From NCBI RefSeq assembly GCF_014653695.1, contig NZ_BNAR01000004.1, positions 452,645 to 516,644 on the forward strand: a stretch of DNA of 64,000 bases, written 5' to 3'. The translations under genes were made by a program, and so were the position numbers. Of the stretch, positions 40,701 to 47,441 are shown piece by piece (within the stretch, counting starts at the first letter, position 1; each line of letters starts with the position of its first letter). Below the pieces are notes generated by a model, which was not told the DNA's origin, ran no database searches, and saw nothing but the letters and a program-made list of their open reading frames with translations. Source of the DNA: Lentzea cavernae. GTDB taxonomy: Bacteria; Actinomycetota; Actinomycetes; Mycobacteriales; Pseudonocardiaceae.

Positions 40701-41784
40701 GCAGAGGCGCGAGCGGGCCGTCCAGCAGTCCGCGGACGACCTCGGCGAGCGGCGAGTCGAGCGACCCCACGTACCCGACGGTCAGCAGCGTCAGGCCGGC
40801 GAGGGTGCCCAGCACGAGGAAGCGGCGTTCCGGCAGCCCGAGCCGGGCCAGGCCGACGACACCGATGAGCGCCACCGCCGCGGTGCCGGCCATCAGCACC
40901 GGGTTGTCGACGAGGATGAACCCGTTGGGCCACCACGGTTCGCCCTGCAGCACGTACGCGACCCACTGGTTCGTTCCGCGCAGCACCTGGAACAGCGACA
41001 TCGGGGCGGTGGTGTTCGCCGCCGACTCGATGTAGTCGAGGAAAGGCAGGCTGTACCGCCCGAGCAGCAGCAGCGGGACGATCCACCACAACGCCACCGC
41101 GATGACACAACCGGCCCACCACAGAACCAGCCTCACGTGCGCGCGATTCCACGTGCGCGTGAGCAGCCAGATCCCGGGCAGGACCAGGGCCATCACGACC
41201 ATCGCGCCGTTGACGCCGCCCATCCCCAGCACCGCGAGCGCGGACAGCGCGGCCGCGCGGCGCGGCGACCCGATGCGGTCCGCCAGCACCAGCGGCAGCA
41301 GCACCCACGGCAGCATGACGGCGGGCAGCATCTCCGCCGACAACGGCCCGATCTCGGTCAGCACCCGAGGGGCCAGCGCGTAGGCCAGCGCACCCGCGTA
41401 CCTCGTCGGCTCCTGGCCGATGCCGAGCGCGCGGGCGAGTCGCAGGACCCCGTAGAACGCGAGGCAGAGCAAGAGCGCGCACCAGAGCCGTTGGGTGATC
41501 CACGCGGGGATGCCGAGAATCTGACCTGCAGCGAAGAACGGCCCCATCGGGAAGAAGTAGCCGTACGCCTGGTTCTGCAGCTCACCCGCCGTCGCGGCGG
41601 GGTTCCACAGGTGCAGCGCCCGGCCCAGGAAGCCGACGGGGTTGACGACCAGGTCGAGTTTCGTGTCGAACGTGGCCGTACCGAAGCGCTGGGCGAACGA
41701 CAGCACCGTGAGTGCGAGGAGCACCCACGTCGTCGGGTTCCGATGTGCGATCTTCAGGCTCTTGATGGCGCAGGAAGTTACCAC
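37708..41784 (-). CDS. aftD: Alpha-(1->3)-arabinofuranosyltransferase, AftD family
   Basis: A very large (about 1358 residues) integral membrane enzyme. The N-terminal half is a GT-C domain with the AftD hallmarks FDTKLDLVVNPVGFLGRALHLW, NQAYGYFFPMGPFF, WCALLLCLAFYGVLRLARALG and LAPRVLTEIGPLSAE. The C-terminal half is a long periplasmic region with discoidin/CBM-like folds (SAWHSSSFTGPVGQWLEIDL, SWVPDVTDLRPTLTVAWQG) and terminal helices. AftD adds branching arabinose to arabinogalactan and lipoarabinomannan from decaprenyl-phosphoarabinose. The start is uncertain: GTG 41784 is the first usable codon but lies inside the promoter motif. GTG 41724 is downstream of it but would cut into helix 1. 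Confidence 0.88.
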   Translation of the reverse strand: MVTSCAIKSLKIAHRNPTTWVLLALTVLSFAQRFGTATFDTKLDLVVNPVGFLGRALHLWNPAATAGELQNQAYGYFFPMGPFFAAGQILGIPAWITQRLWCALLLCLAFYGVLRLARALGIGQEPTRYAGALAYALAPRVLTEIGPLSAEMLPAVMLPWVLLPLVLADRIGSPRRAAALSALAVLGMGGVNGAMVVMALVLPGIWLLTRTWNRAHVRLVLWWAGCVIAVALWWIVPLLLLGRYSLPFLDYIESAANTTAPMSLFQVLRGTNQWVAYVLQGEPWWPNGFILVDNPVLMAGTAAVALIGVVGLARLGLPERRFLVLGTLAGLTLLTVGYVGSLDSPLAEVVRGLLDGPLAPLRNVHKFEPVLRLCLVLGFVHGLHLSRPAGVRAAPEHWRRRVRTGVALLLIAVVAAPAWLLTLRPGLGWSDVPGHWREAAGWLAEKDGRARTLLLPATGFGQYTWGRTVDEPMQSLAQAPWAVRNQVPLGSEGNTRFMDAVYDALSDGRGSAGLADFLARGGYRFLLLRNDIAREQTGSPPLTVLRQALQGSPGIERVAEFGPEVRMSDQRLVSSVDAAATGRSLEVFEVKRPVPVVTAVNAADVPTVSGGPESLLPLLSQGLIKADQPALLAGDATEKSAELLVTDGLRRKERNVGRVSDNLSQTMSADEASRQGRVALDVSPFQDVKHQTVAEYRGIRAVRASTSTAYADAAGAIDPANSPFAAVDGDGGSAWHSSSFTGPVGQWLEIDLDTPRSVGEVTLDLVDDLRVGWAVDRIRITTDTGATDHDVPAGGGPHAYPVSAGLTGSVRVTVLGVAAGRQDGNVGVKELSVPGMTAQRALRVPRDHEAARPGFSFTRGSQSRPACYRTDGAVRCDSSLSRFGEEVGGLTRLFRTSAAGKFVVNATVVPAAGARNPVAPDGVTVTGTTSLAGDVAASPLSAVDGDLGTSWVPDVTDLRPTLTVAWQGKRTLSEFRIEGPQGARTPVELEVRTDAGTEVVRVGADGLVTIRPAATEKLELVVREAGGTGPAEIGELRVPALDGVLKPVPATTPFTVPCGRGPVVDVDGVKINSSVTGVLGDVVNNRPLKAVLCDDDLATALELPAGDHVLTTTRSDSFVVQDVSVTHVDLAKPVATHREVTVGAWDATERQVTVAPGARALLVVPENVNDGWTATLNGQVLEKVRVDGWQQAYVLPEGDGGVVALEFGPDARYRTGLLAGALGVLAVLVLAAIPVRRRVEFVAPSGSRWLMVAMLVLLAVLGGMLPIVAVIACLLAREFWAAAPKVVAVSGMAVGAGVAVLGRILGHGQEWAYVPVAQAALLVAVSAVVAAAFHPFGRRDEPVEEEAERTAPVEPVTP

Positions 41785-41792
41785 CGGGTAGT
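41775..41792 (-). promoter_or_regulatory. Shared envelope promoter motif, copy 5
   Basis: On the minus strand ACTAC-CCGGTG-GTAAC (41792 to 41777) overlaps TAACTT (41780 to 41775). If this is the aftD promoter, the RNA starts near 41766-41768, so the GTG at 41784 cannot be used and translation must begin further in. Confidence 0.5.
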
Positions 41793-41859
41793 GCTCGCGG
41801 GCGACTATCGCTATCTTGGGCCCCCACGACCGTTCTGGGGTGTGTCCAGGCAGGTGGCG

Positions 41860-42570
41860 ATGACTTCTTCGACCGCGTTCGAGCAAGCGTGGGAGCTGGG
41901 CGACCAGGTTCCCGGCTGGTTGACAGTTGACCAGGCGACCATGTTGTGGAGAGCGGCCTCGCGGCTGGGGCCCGGCGCGCGGATCGTCGAGATCGGCAGC
42001 CACCAGGGCCGGTCCACGACCGTGCTGGGCATCGCGGCCAGATCCGTCGGCGCGACGGTGGTGGCCGTCGACCCGTTCGTCGAGGGCAAGCTGTTCGGCG
42101 GCACGCCCACCCGCGTGCGGTTCGAGAAGAACGTGGCCCGCGCGGGGCTGACGGACGTGGTGCGGCTCGAAGCCGAGTACAGCACCGAGCTGCGCAAGAA
42201 GTGGGACGAGCGCATCGACCTGCTCTACATCGACGGCAAGCACGACTACTGGACCTACACAGACGACATGCTGTGGTCGGAGAACCTCGTGCCGGGCGGC
42301 GAGATCCTGGTGCACGACGCGTTCTCGTCCATCGGGGTCACCAGCGGCATCCTGGCGAAGGTGTTGTGCGGCAAGCGCTACGTCTACGTGGACCGGGCGG
42401 GCTCCCTCGCGCGCTTCCGCCTGGCGCAGCCGGACTGGGCCGATCGCAGGCGCGTGCTCGCCGAGATGCCGTGGTTCCTGCGCAACGTCGGGATCAAGGT
42501 GCTGCTGCGCCTGCGGCTGCGGCCGGTCGCGCGGCTGTTCGGCCACGACGGCGCGTACGACCCGTACTGA
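41860..42570 (+). CDS. Class I SAM methyltransferase (methyltransferase_24 type)
   Basis: A 236-residue protein starting at ATG 41860. Motif I is ARIVEIGSHQGRSTTVLG, then VVAVDPF, and the family's YIDGKHDYWTYTDDMLWSENLVPGG segment, in which DG and H are typical of type 24 methyltransferases that act on sugars or other envelope and natural-product substrates. The C terminus is basic with an amphipathic helix (IKVLLRLRLRPVARLFG), which might touch the membrane. It is divergent from aftD across 75 bases and convergent with the VWA gene. Substrate unknown. Confidence 0.83.
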   Translation: MTSSTAFEQAWELGDQVPGWLTVDQATMLWRAASRLGPGARIVEIGSHQGRSTTVLGIAARSVGATVVAVDPFVEGKLFGGTPTRVRFEKNVARAGLTDVVRLEAEYSTELRKKWDERIDLLYIDGKHDYWTYTDDMLWSENLVPGGEILVHDAFSSIGVTSGILAKVLCGKRYVYVDRAGSLARFRLAQPDWADRRRVLAEMPWFLRNVGIKVLLRLRLRPVARLFGHDGAYDPY

Positions 42571-42575
42571 GCTGT

Positions 42576-44123
42576 CTACTGAGGACGGCAGGCGGGCGGC
42601 TGGCAGAGCATCGTGCTCAGCGCCTGCGCGAAGATGTCGCTGATGCCGGCGGGGTCGACGGTCGTGAACGACCGGCCCCCGGTGGCGTCGGCGATCCTCT
42701 TCAGTTCGTCGACGTCGACGTCCGGCCCCATGCCGATCGCGATGACGGGCAACGGCCTGCGCTTGTCCTGCAGCTTCGCGAGCTCGTCGAGCAGCTGGCG
42801 CTGGCCGATCGAGTCGGGGTCCTCGTTGCGGCCGTCGGTCATGATCGCGACGATGTTGATGCGGCCGAGCTCCCAGTTCTTCCTGGCCTCCTTGTAGGCG
42901 GCCAGGGTGGTGTCGTAGAGGCCGGTGGCGCCGTTCGCCGTCGCCCTGGTCGCGCGGACCGCGGCGACGGCCTGCCCGCTCGCGAGGTGGTCCTTGACGG
43001 ACGCGAACGGGATGATCTCCTTGTAGTCCTTGTCCCCGTCGAGCCGGGTGGAGAACTTCCACAGGCCGATCTGCGTGCCGGGCTTGAACATGCCAAGACC
43101 GCGCTCGGCCGCCGCGACGGCCAGGGTCATCCGCGTCGTTCCCGTCCTGGGCACGACCTGGTTCATCGAGCCGGACACGTCCAGGACGCCCAGCACGCGC
43201 GCGGTCAGCGTGAGCCCGCTCCACAGCCGCAGCGTCTCGTCCACGAAACCCTGGTCGAGGCCGGCGGCCTCGTCGTCGGGCGCGCGCAGGCCGAACCCGT
43301 CGAGGTTCGCCCCGGACCGCAGGCGCGCCAGGAACTTCTCCGCGCCCGTCCGCTGTGCCTCGCCCGCGTCGGGCAGCACGACGTACGGGAAGTCCAGCGG
43401 TGGCACCGGGTTCTCCGGGGCGACCGCCGTCAGCCGGGTCGCGCCGGGCGTGGAGTTGTGCCGCTCCAGGGCTTGTTCGGAGGTCGGGAACACGTCCAGC
43501 GGACGGGTGAACAGGTCGTCGGCCCGCTCGGCGTAGTCACCGGACACGGGCCTGATGGCGGCGACCGTCGCCGCCGCGGGGTCCTTCTCCGCCGACGCGA
43601 ACCCGCGCATCGCGAGCAACGCCGACAGGCTCGCCGGGTCCTTGGCCGGATCGGCGATGCCGCCGGTGGCCGTGGCACCGGGCCCGATCAGCTCCCTCCA
43701 GTTCTTGCCCTTCGCGGGGTCCTTGACGGCGAGCACGACCGGCGACAGCGCCACCGAGATGCCCGCCTCCGGCACGCGCCACGCACCCGAGTCCCGCGCT
43801 TGCCGCAACCACATCGTCGACTCGGGCACCCACACCGACGGCGACTCCGCGCCGTCGACGAGCCTGGTCATCGTCTCGCGCGCCGGTTCGGCCCTGACCT
43901 CGACGCGGTAGCAGTCCTCACCCGCGTCCAGCGCGTCCGCGACCTCGCTCAGGGCCGGTGCGACCGCGGGCGCGGCGGTGATCAGGACCGTCGCCGGATC
44001 CGTGCAGCGGGTCGCGTTGAGCCGGTCGATGACGGCGTCACCACCGATCCAGGCGACGACGGACAACACGAGCAGCACCGAAAGTCCGACGACGGGCGCC
44101 GTCACCCGCCGTGGTCGCACCAT
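42576..44123 (-). CDS. Membrane-anchored substrate-binding-like and VWA domain protein
   Basis: A 515-residue protein. I start it at ATG 44123 with AAGGTG upstream; TTG 44141 would add six residues. A signal anchor (VVGLSVLLVLSVVAWIGGDAV) is followed by a domain resembling periplasmic binding proteins (TVLITAAPAVAPALSEVADAL, VWVPESTMWL, PVVLAVKDPAKGKNWRELIGPG). A von Willebrand A domain begins near 320 with the metal site DVSGSMN and a later Thr and Asp (IMTDGRNED). Two conserved-looking Cys residues lie at the C terminus (MLCQPPAC). This pairing occurs in actinobacterial envelope proteins of unknown role. It may bind a ligand and a partner protein outside the cell. Confidence 0.82.
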   Translation of the reverse strand: MVRPRRVTAPVVGLSVLLVLSVVAWIGGDAVIDRLNATRCTDPATVLITAAPAVAPALSEVADALDAGEDCYRVEVRAEPARETMTRLVDGAESPSVWVPESTMWLRQARDSGAWRVPEAGISVALSPVVLAVKDPAKGKNWRELIGPGATATGGIADPAKDPASLSALLAMRGFASAEKDPAAATVAAIRPVSGDYAERADDLFTRPLDVFPTSEQALERHNSTPGATRLTAVAPENPVPPLDFPYVVLPDAGEAQRTGAEKFLARLRSGANLDGFGLRAPDDEAAGLDQGFVDETLRLWSGLTLTARVLGVLDVSGSMNQVVPRTGTTRMTLAVAAAERGLGMFKPGTQIGLWKFSTRLDGDKDYKEIIPFASVKDHLASGQAVAAVRATRATANGATGLYDTTLAAYKEARKNWELGRINIVAIMTDGRNEDPDSIGQRQLLDELAKLQDKRRPLPVIAIGMGPDVDVDELKRIADATGGRSFTTVDPAGISDIFAQALSTMLCQPPACRPQ

Positions 44124-44191
44124 GGCGGACACCTTAGACAACCGGTCCTGGCGCCACCAGAACTCAGCGGTTCCGATTTCTGGCCGCTCCG

Positions 44192-45142
44192 TCAGGCGCG
44201 GTCCGGCCGCAACAGCGCACCGGCGCGTTCCTCGAGCAGCGCGATCGCCATCAGCTCACCGTCCACCGGCCCGAACCGTTCGGCGGCCTGCCGGTGGACG
44301 CGGGTGACCACCTCGGACAACTCGGACGGCACACCGCGGTCGCGGAACAGCTCGGTGACCGCCTCCAGCTCCTCGACGCACCGGTCCAGCCCGAACAGCG
44401 GCAGGTAGTCGCCGCTGAACACGCGGGCCAGGTCGTGCCGCAGGAACTCGCTGCCCGCCGCGCTGCCCGCCAGCAACACGCGCAGCGCCTCGGCGTCGAG
44501 ACCGGCGGACTGCCCGAGCAGCACCGCCTCGGCCGTGGCGACCGCCTGCCCGAACCACAGCAGGTTCACGAGCAGTTTGGCCGTGTAGCCGTGGCCGGAA
44601 CCGCCCACCAGGACGACGTGGTCCGGGTCGGCGATCACCTCCAGCAGCGGGAGCAGGCGCCGGAACGTGCTGGGGTTGCCACCGGCGAACAGGCGCAGGG
44701 TGCCCGCGTCCGCCGCCTCGGGCCCACCGCCCATCGGTGCCTCCAGGACGGCGATCCCGCGGGAGCGCGCGTCCTGCTGGATCTCACGCATGGCCAGCGG
44801 CGAGCTGCTGGTCAGGTCGAGCCAGGCAGCACCGGCGGGCAGCGCTCGCACCAGTGACTCCGGGCCGCTCATCAGCGCCCGGATCTCCGGGATGCCCGGG
44901 AGGACGGTGACCAGCACGTCCGCCCCCGCCGCGGCCGCGCTCCCGGACGGTTCCCAGCGGGCGCCTCCGGCGACGACCGCATCGGCCAGGTCGTGCCGGA
45001 CGTCGGTCACCACGACGTCGAAGCCGGCGACGGCCAGGTTGCGGCTGATCGGCAGGCCCATCCGGCCCGCTCCGGCCACGGCGATCCGCGCACCGGGCCG
45101 GAGCGGCGATTCGGTCAGACCGTCTTCGTCGTGCGATCCCAC
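44192..45142 (-). CDS. NAD(P)-dependent beta-hydroxyacid-dehydrogenase-like oxidoreductase
   Basis: A 316-residue protein starting at GTG 45142 after AGGAGG. The Rossmann motif is VAVAGAGRMGLPISRNLAVAGF, the beta-hydroxyacid dehydrogenase loop is DLTSSSPLAMREI, and the substrate/catalytic part contains EAPMGGGPEAADAGTLRLFAGG and GHGYTAKLLVNLLW, whose Lys is the catalytic residue of the 6-phosphogluconate/hydroxyisobutyrate dehydrogenase superfamily. Imine reductases also look like this, but they usually replace that Lys. The substrate cannot be named. It is divergent from the SRPBCC gene. Confidence 0.82.
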   Translation of the reverse strand: MGSHDEDGLTESPLRPGARIAVAGAGRMGLPISRNLAVAGFDVVVTDVRHDLADAVVAGGARWEPSGSAAAAGADVLVTVLPGIPEIRALMSGPESLVRALPAGAAWLDLTSSSPLAMREIQQDARSRGIAVLEAPMGGGPEAADAGTLRLFAGGNPSTFRRLLPLLEVIADPDHVVLVGGSGHGYTAKLLVNLLWFGQAVATAEAVLLGQSAGLDAEALRVLLAGSAAGSEFLRHDLARVFSGDYLPLFGLDRCVEELEAVTELFRDRGVPSELSEVVTRVHRQAAERFGPVDGELMAIALLEERAGALLRPDRA

Positions 45143-45293
45143 GGGGCCTCCTGCTTCGACGACAAGGCGCTGCCCTCCGAGTGTGCGTCAGCCCCTGCTC
45201 CGGGGCGTGCCGTTCGGTGCTCCACCCCGGTTCCGCTCCCGTGAACGCGGCCGCCGTCGTGCAGCCCTGGTGGTGCGGTGATTGGGTTGCTCC

Positions 45294-45731
45294 ATGCCCC
45301 AGAGAGCCATCTCGGTCACCAGGACGATCCCGGCGCCCGCCGAGCGGATCTTCGACCTCCTCGCCCGGCCGGCCGAGCACCCGGTGATCGACGGATCAGG
45401 GTCCGTGCGCGCTCCCAGGCCGGGCGGACCGGACAGGCTCGCCCTCGGCAGCACGTTCGGCATGGACATGAAGATGGGACTGGCCTACCGGATCGAGAAC
45501 ACCGTCGTCGAGTTCGACGAGAACCGCCTGATCGCCTGGCGCCACTTCAACGGCCACCGCTGGCGCTGGCGGCTGACCCCGCTCGACGGCGGCGCCACGG
45601 AGGTGACCGAGACGTTCGACTGGTCCACCGCGCGCATCCCCTTCCTGCTCGACCTCTCCTCCTTCCCCCGGCGCAACAAGGCCGCCATGGAGAAGTCGCT
45701 CGAACTCATGGCCGCGCACTTCGCGACCTGA
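45294..45731 (+). CDS. SRPBCC (START-like) domain protein
   Basis: A 145-residue single-domain protein. The start is ATG 45294 (MPQRAISVTRTIPAPAERIFDLL); an upstream TTG at 45282 has no better binding site. The sequence follows the polyketide cyclase/START-like fold: VTRTIPAPAERIFDLLA, IDGSGSV, YRIENTVVEFDENRLIAWRH and VTETFDWS, ending in a long helix. Such proteins bind hydrophobic ligands in a deep cavity. The ligand is unknown. It lies between an oxidoreductase gene (divergent) and a hydrolase gene 51 bases downstream, perhaps on one transcript with the latter. Confidence 0.83.
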   Translation: MPQRAISVTRTIPAPAERIFDLLARPAEHPVIDGSGSVRAPRPGGPDRLALGSTFGMDMKMGLAYRIENTVVEFDENRLIAWRHFNGHRWRWRLTPLDGGATEVTETFDWSTARIPFLLDLSSFPRRNKAAMEKSLELMAAHFAT

Positions 45732-45782
45732 GACGCCGCGCCCTGCTCGCCGTCCGGCCCCGGTCCTGATAGGAAAGATCAG

Positions 45783-47441
45783 GTGGGCACACCTCGCTTC
45801 GACCTCGCCGGCAGGGCCATCGGGCTGCTCGTCCAACGGCTGCTGAAACTTCCCCCCGCCACCACGCGCGACGTGACCGTGGAGCGAGATCTGCGGATCC
45901 CCACCCACGACGGGCAGACGCTCCTGGCGAACCACTGGGCACCGGCCGGCGAAGCAGCGTCCGGCGTGCCCACGGTCGTGGTGCGCACGCCGTACGGGCG
46001 CACCGGGCCGCTGGACTGGTTGTACGGCCGGGCGCTCGCCGAACGCGGCCTGCACGTGCTGACGGTCAGCTGCCGGGGCACGTTCGGCTCCGACGGCGAC
46101 TTCCGCGCGATGCGGCACGAACGCGAGGACGGTCTGTCCACGCTGCGATGGCTCGCCGCCCAGCCGTGGGCGAACGACGTGGTGCTGACCGGCAGCAGCT
46201 ACCTCGGCTACACCCAGTGGGCCATCGCTGCGGACGCTCCCGTGCAGGTCAAGGCGATGGTGCCGCACGTGACGTCGGCCCGGCTCGCGCTGGCCTTCCT
46301 GCGGCCGGGCCGCTTCGAGATGGAGACGCTGCTCGGCTGGTCGGTGAGCACGGCGACGCAGGAACGCCGGGGAAACCTCTGGCGCGCGCTGCTCGGCATC
46401 GGCCGCAAGCGCGTCCAGGACGCCATGAGCACGTTGCCGCTGGTCGACGCCGACACCGCCGCCCTGGGCCACGCCTGGCCGTTCTACCAGGAGTGCCTGC
46501 ACCACGACCAGAACGACCCGTACTGGAAGAACGAGGACCACTCCCCCACCGTCGGCGACGTGACCGTTCCCGTCAGCTCGATCGCGGGCTGGTACGACAT
46601 CTTCCTCGCCGACCAGCTCCGCGACTTCCAGGTGCTCCGGGCGGCCGGACGCGACGCGCACCTGACGGTCGGACCGTGGTGGCACGCCCACACCGGCGGC
46701 ATGGCCGCGGTGCTCGGCGACACGGTCGGCTGGGCCGCCGCCCACGCCCGCGGCACCGAGCCCCCGCGCAAGCCACCGGTCCGCCTCTTCGTGATGGGCG
46801 TGGACGAATGGCGTGACTTCGACGAGTGGCCGCCCACCGGCTCCACCCCGCAGCGCTGGCACCTCGCACCCGGCGGCGCGCTCCGCGCCGGGACGAACCC
46901 CTCCTCGCCGCCGACGTCGTTCCTCTACGACCCCGCCCACCCGACGCCGTCGCTGGGCGGGCCGAAGCTCGAAGCCCGCGGCGCCGGCCCCGTCGACAAC
47001 CGCGAGCTCGAGGCACGCCACGACGTCCTTGTCTTCACCTCCGACGTGCTGGACGCCGACGTGGAGGTGATCGGCGAGGTCACAGCCGAGGTGTGGCTGC
47101 GCGCGGACCGCCCGTCCTGCGACCTTTTCGTCCGCCTCTGCGACGTGGACGAACGCGGCAAGTCCCTGAACATCTGCGACGACCTGGTGAAGGTGGCGCC
47201 GGACGGCATCACGAAGGTGACCGTCGACCTGTCCCCGACCGCGCACGTGTTCCGGCGCGGGCACCGGATCCGGGTGCAGGTGTCGGCGGGCGCTTTCCCG
47301 CGCTTCGCCAGGAACCTCGGCGACGGCGGACCGCCTCACAAGGCGACAGAACTGCGGACGACCGCGATCGACGTCTTCCACGACGCCGACCACCCGTCCG
47401 CGGTCCTGCTGCCCCGGTTCCTCAGCCGCCCGGCAGGGTGA
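45783..47441 (+). CDS. CocE/NonD-family hydrolase (X-Pro dipeptidyl-peptidase-like)
   Basis: A 552-residue enzyme starting at GTG 45783, after AGGAAAG. The alpha/beta-hydrolase half shows RIPTHDGQTLLANHW, VVVRTPYGR, the nucleophile elbow TGSSYLGYTQW, the Asp region IAGWYDIFLADQL and the His region GPWWHAHTGG. The C-terminal jelly-roll domain (EVTAEVWLRADRPSCDLFVRLCDVDE, RIRVQVSAGAFPRFARN) is typical of the CocE/NonD family. It hydrolyses esters or acyl-peptide bonds of unknown type. The N terminus has a hydrophobic patch but no clear signal peptide. It overlaps the convergent oxygenase-like gene by 20 bases. Confidence 0.88.
   Translation: MGTPRFDLAGRAIGLLVQRLLKLPPATTRDVTVERDLRIPTHDGQTLLANHWAPAGEAASGVPTVVVRTPYGRTGPLDWLYGRALAERGLHVLTVSCRGTFGSDGDFRAMRHEREDGLSTLRWLAAQPWANDVVLTGSSYLGYTQWAIAADAPVQVKAMVPHVTSARLALAFLRPGRFEMETLLGWSVSTATQERRGNLWRALLGIGRKRVQDAMSTLPLVDADTAALGHAWPFYQECLHHDQNDPYWKNEDHSPTVGDVTVPVSSIAGWYDIFLADQLRDFQVLRAAGRDAHLTVGPWWHAHTGGMAAVLGDTVGWAAAHARGTEPPRKPPVRLFVMGVDEWRDFDEWPPTGSTPQRWHLAPGGALRAGTNPSSPPTSFLYDPAHPTPSLGGPKLEARGAGPVDNRELEARHDVLVFTSDVLDADVEVIGEVTAEVWLRADRPSCDLFVRLCDVDERGKSLNICDDLVKVAPDGITKVTVDLSPTAHVFRRGHRIRVQVSAGAFPRFARNLGDGGPPHKATELRTTAIDVFHDADHPSAVLLPRFLSRPAG

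Noticed and set aside
45783-47441. Signal peptide on the CocE/NonD hydrolase
   Set aside because: The early hydrophobic patch is short, lacks a cleavage site and resembles the normal family N terminus.
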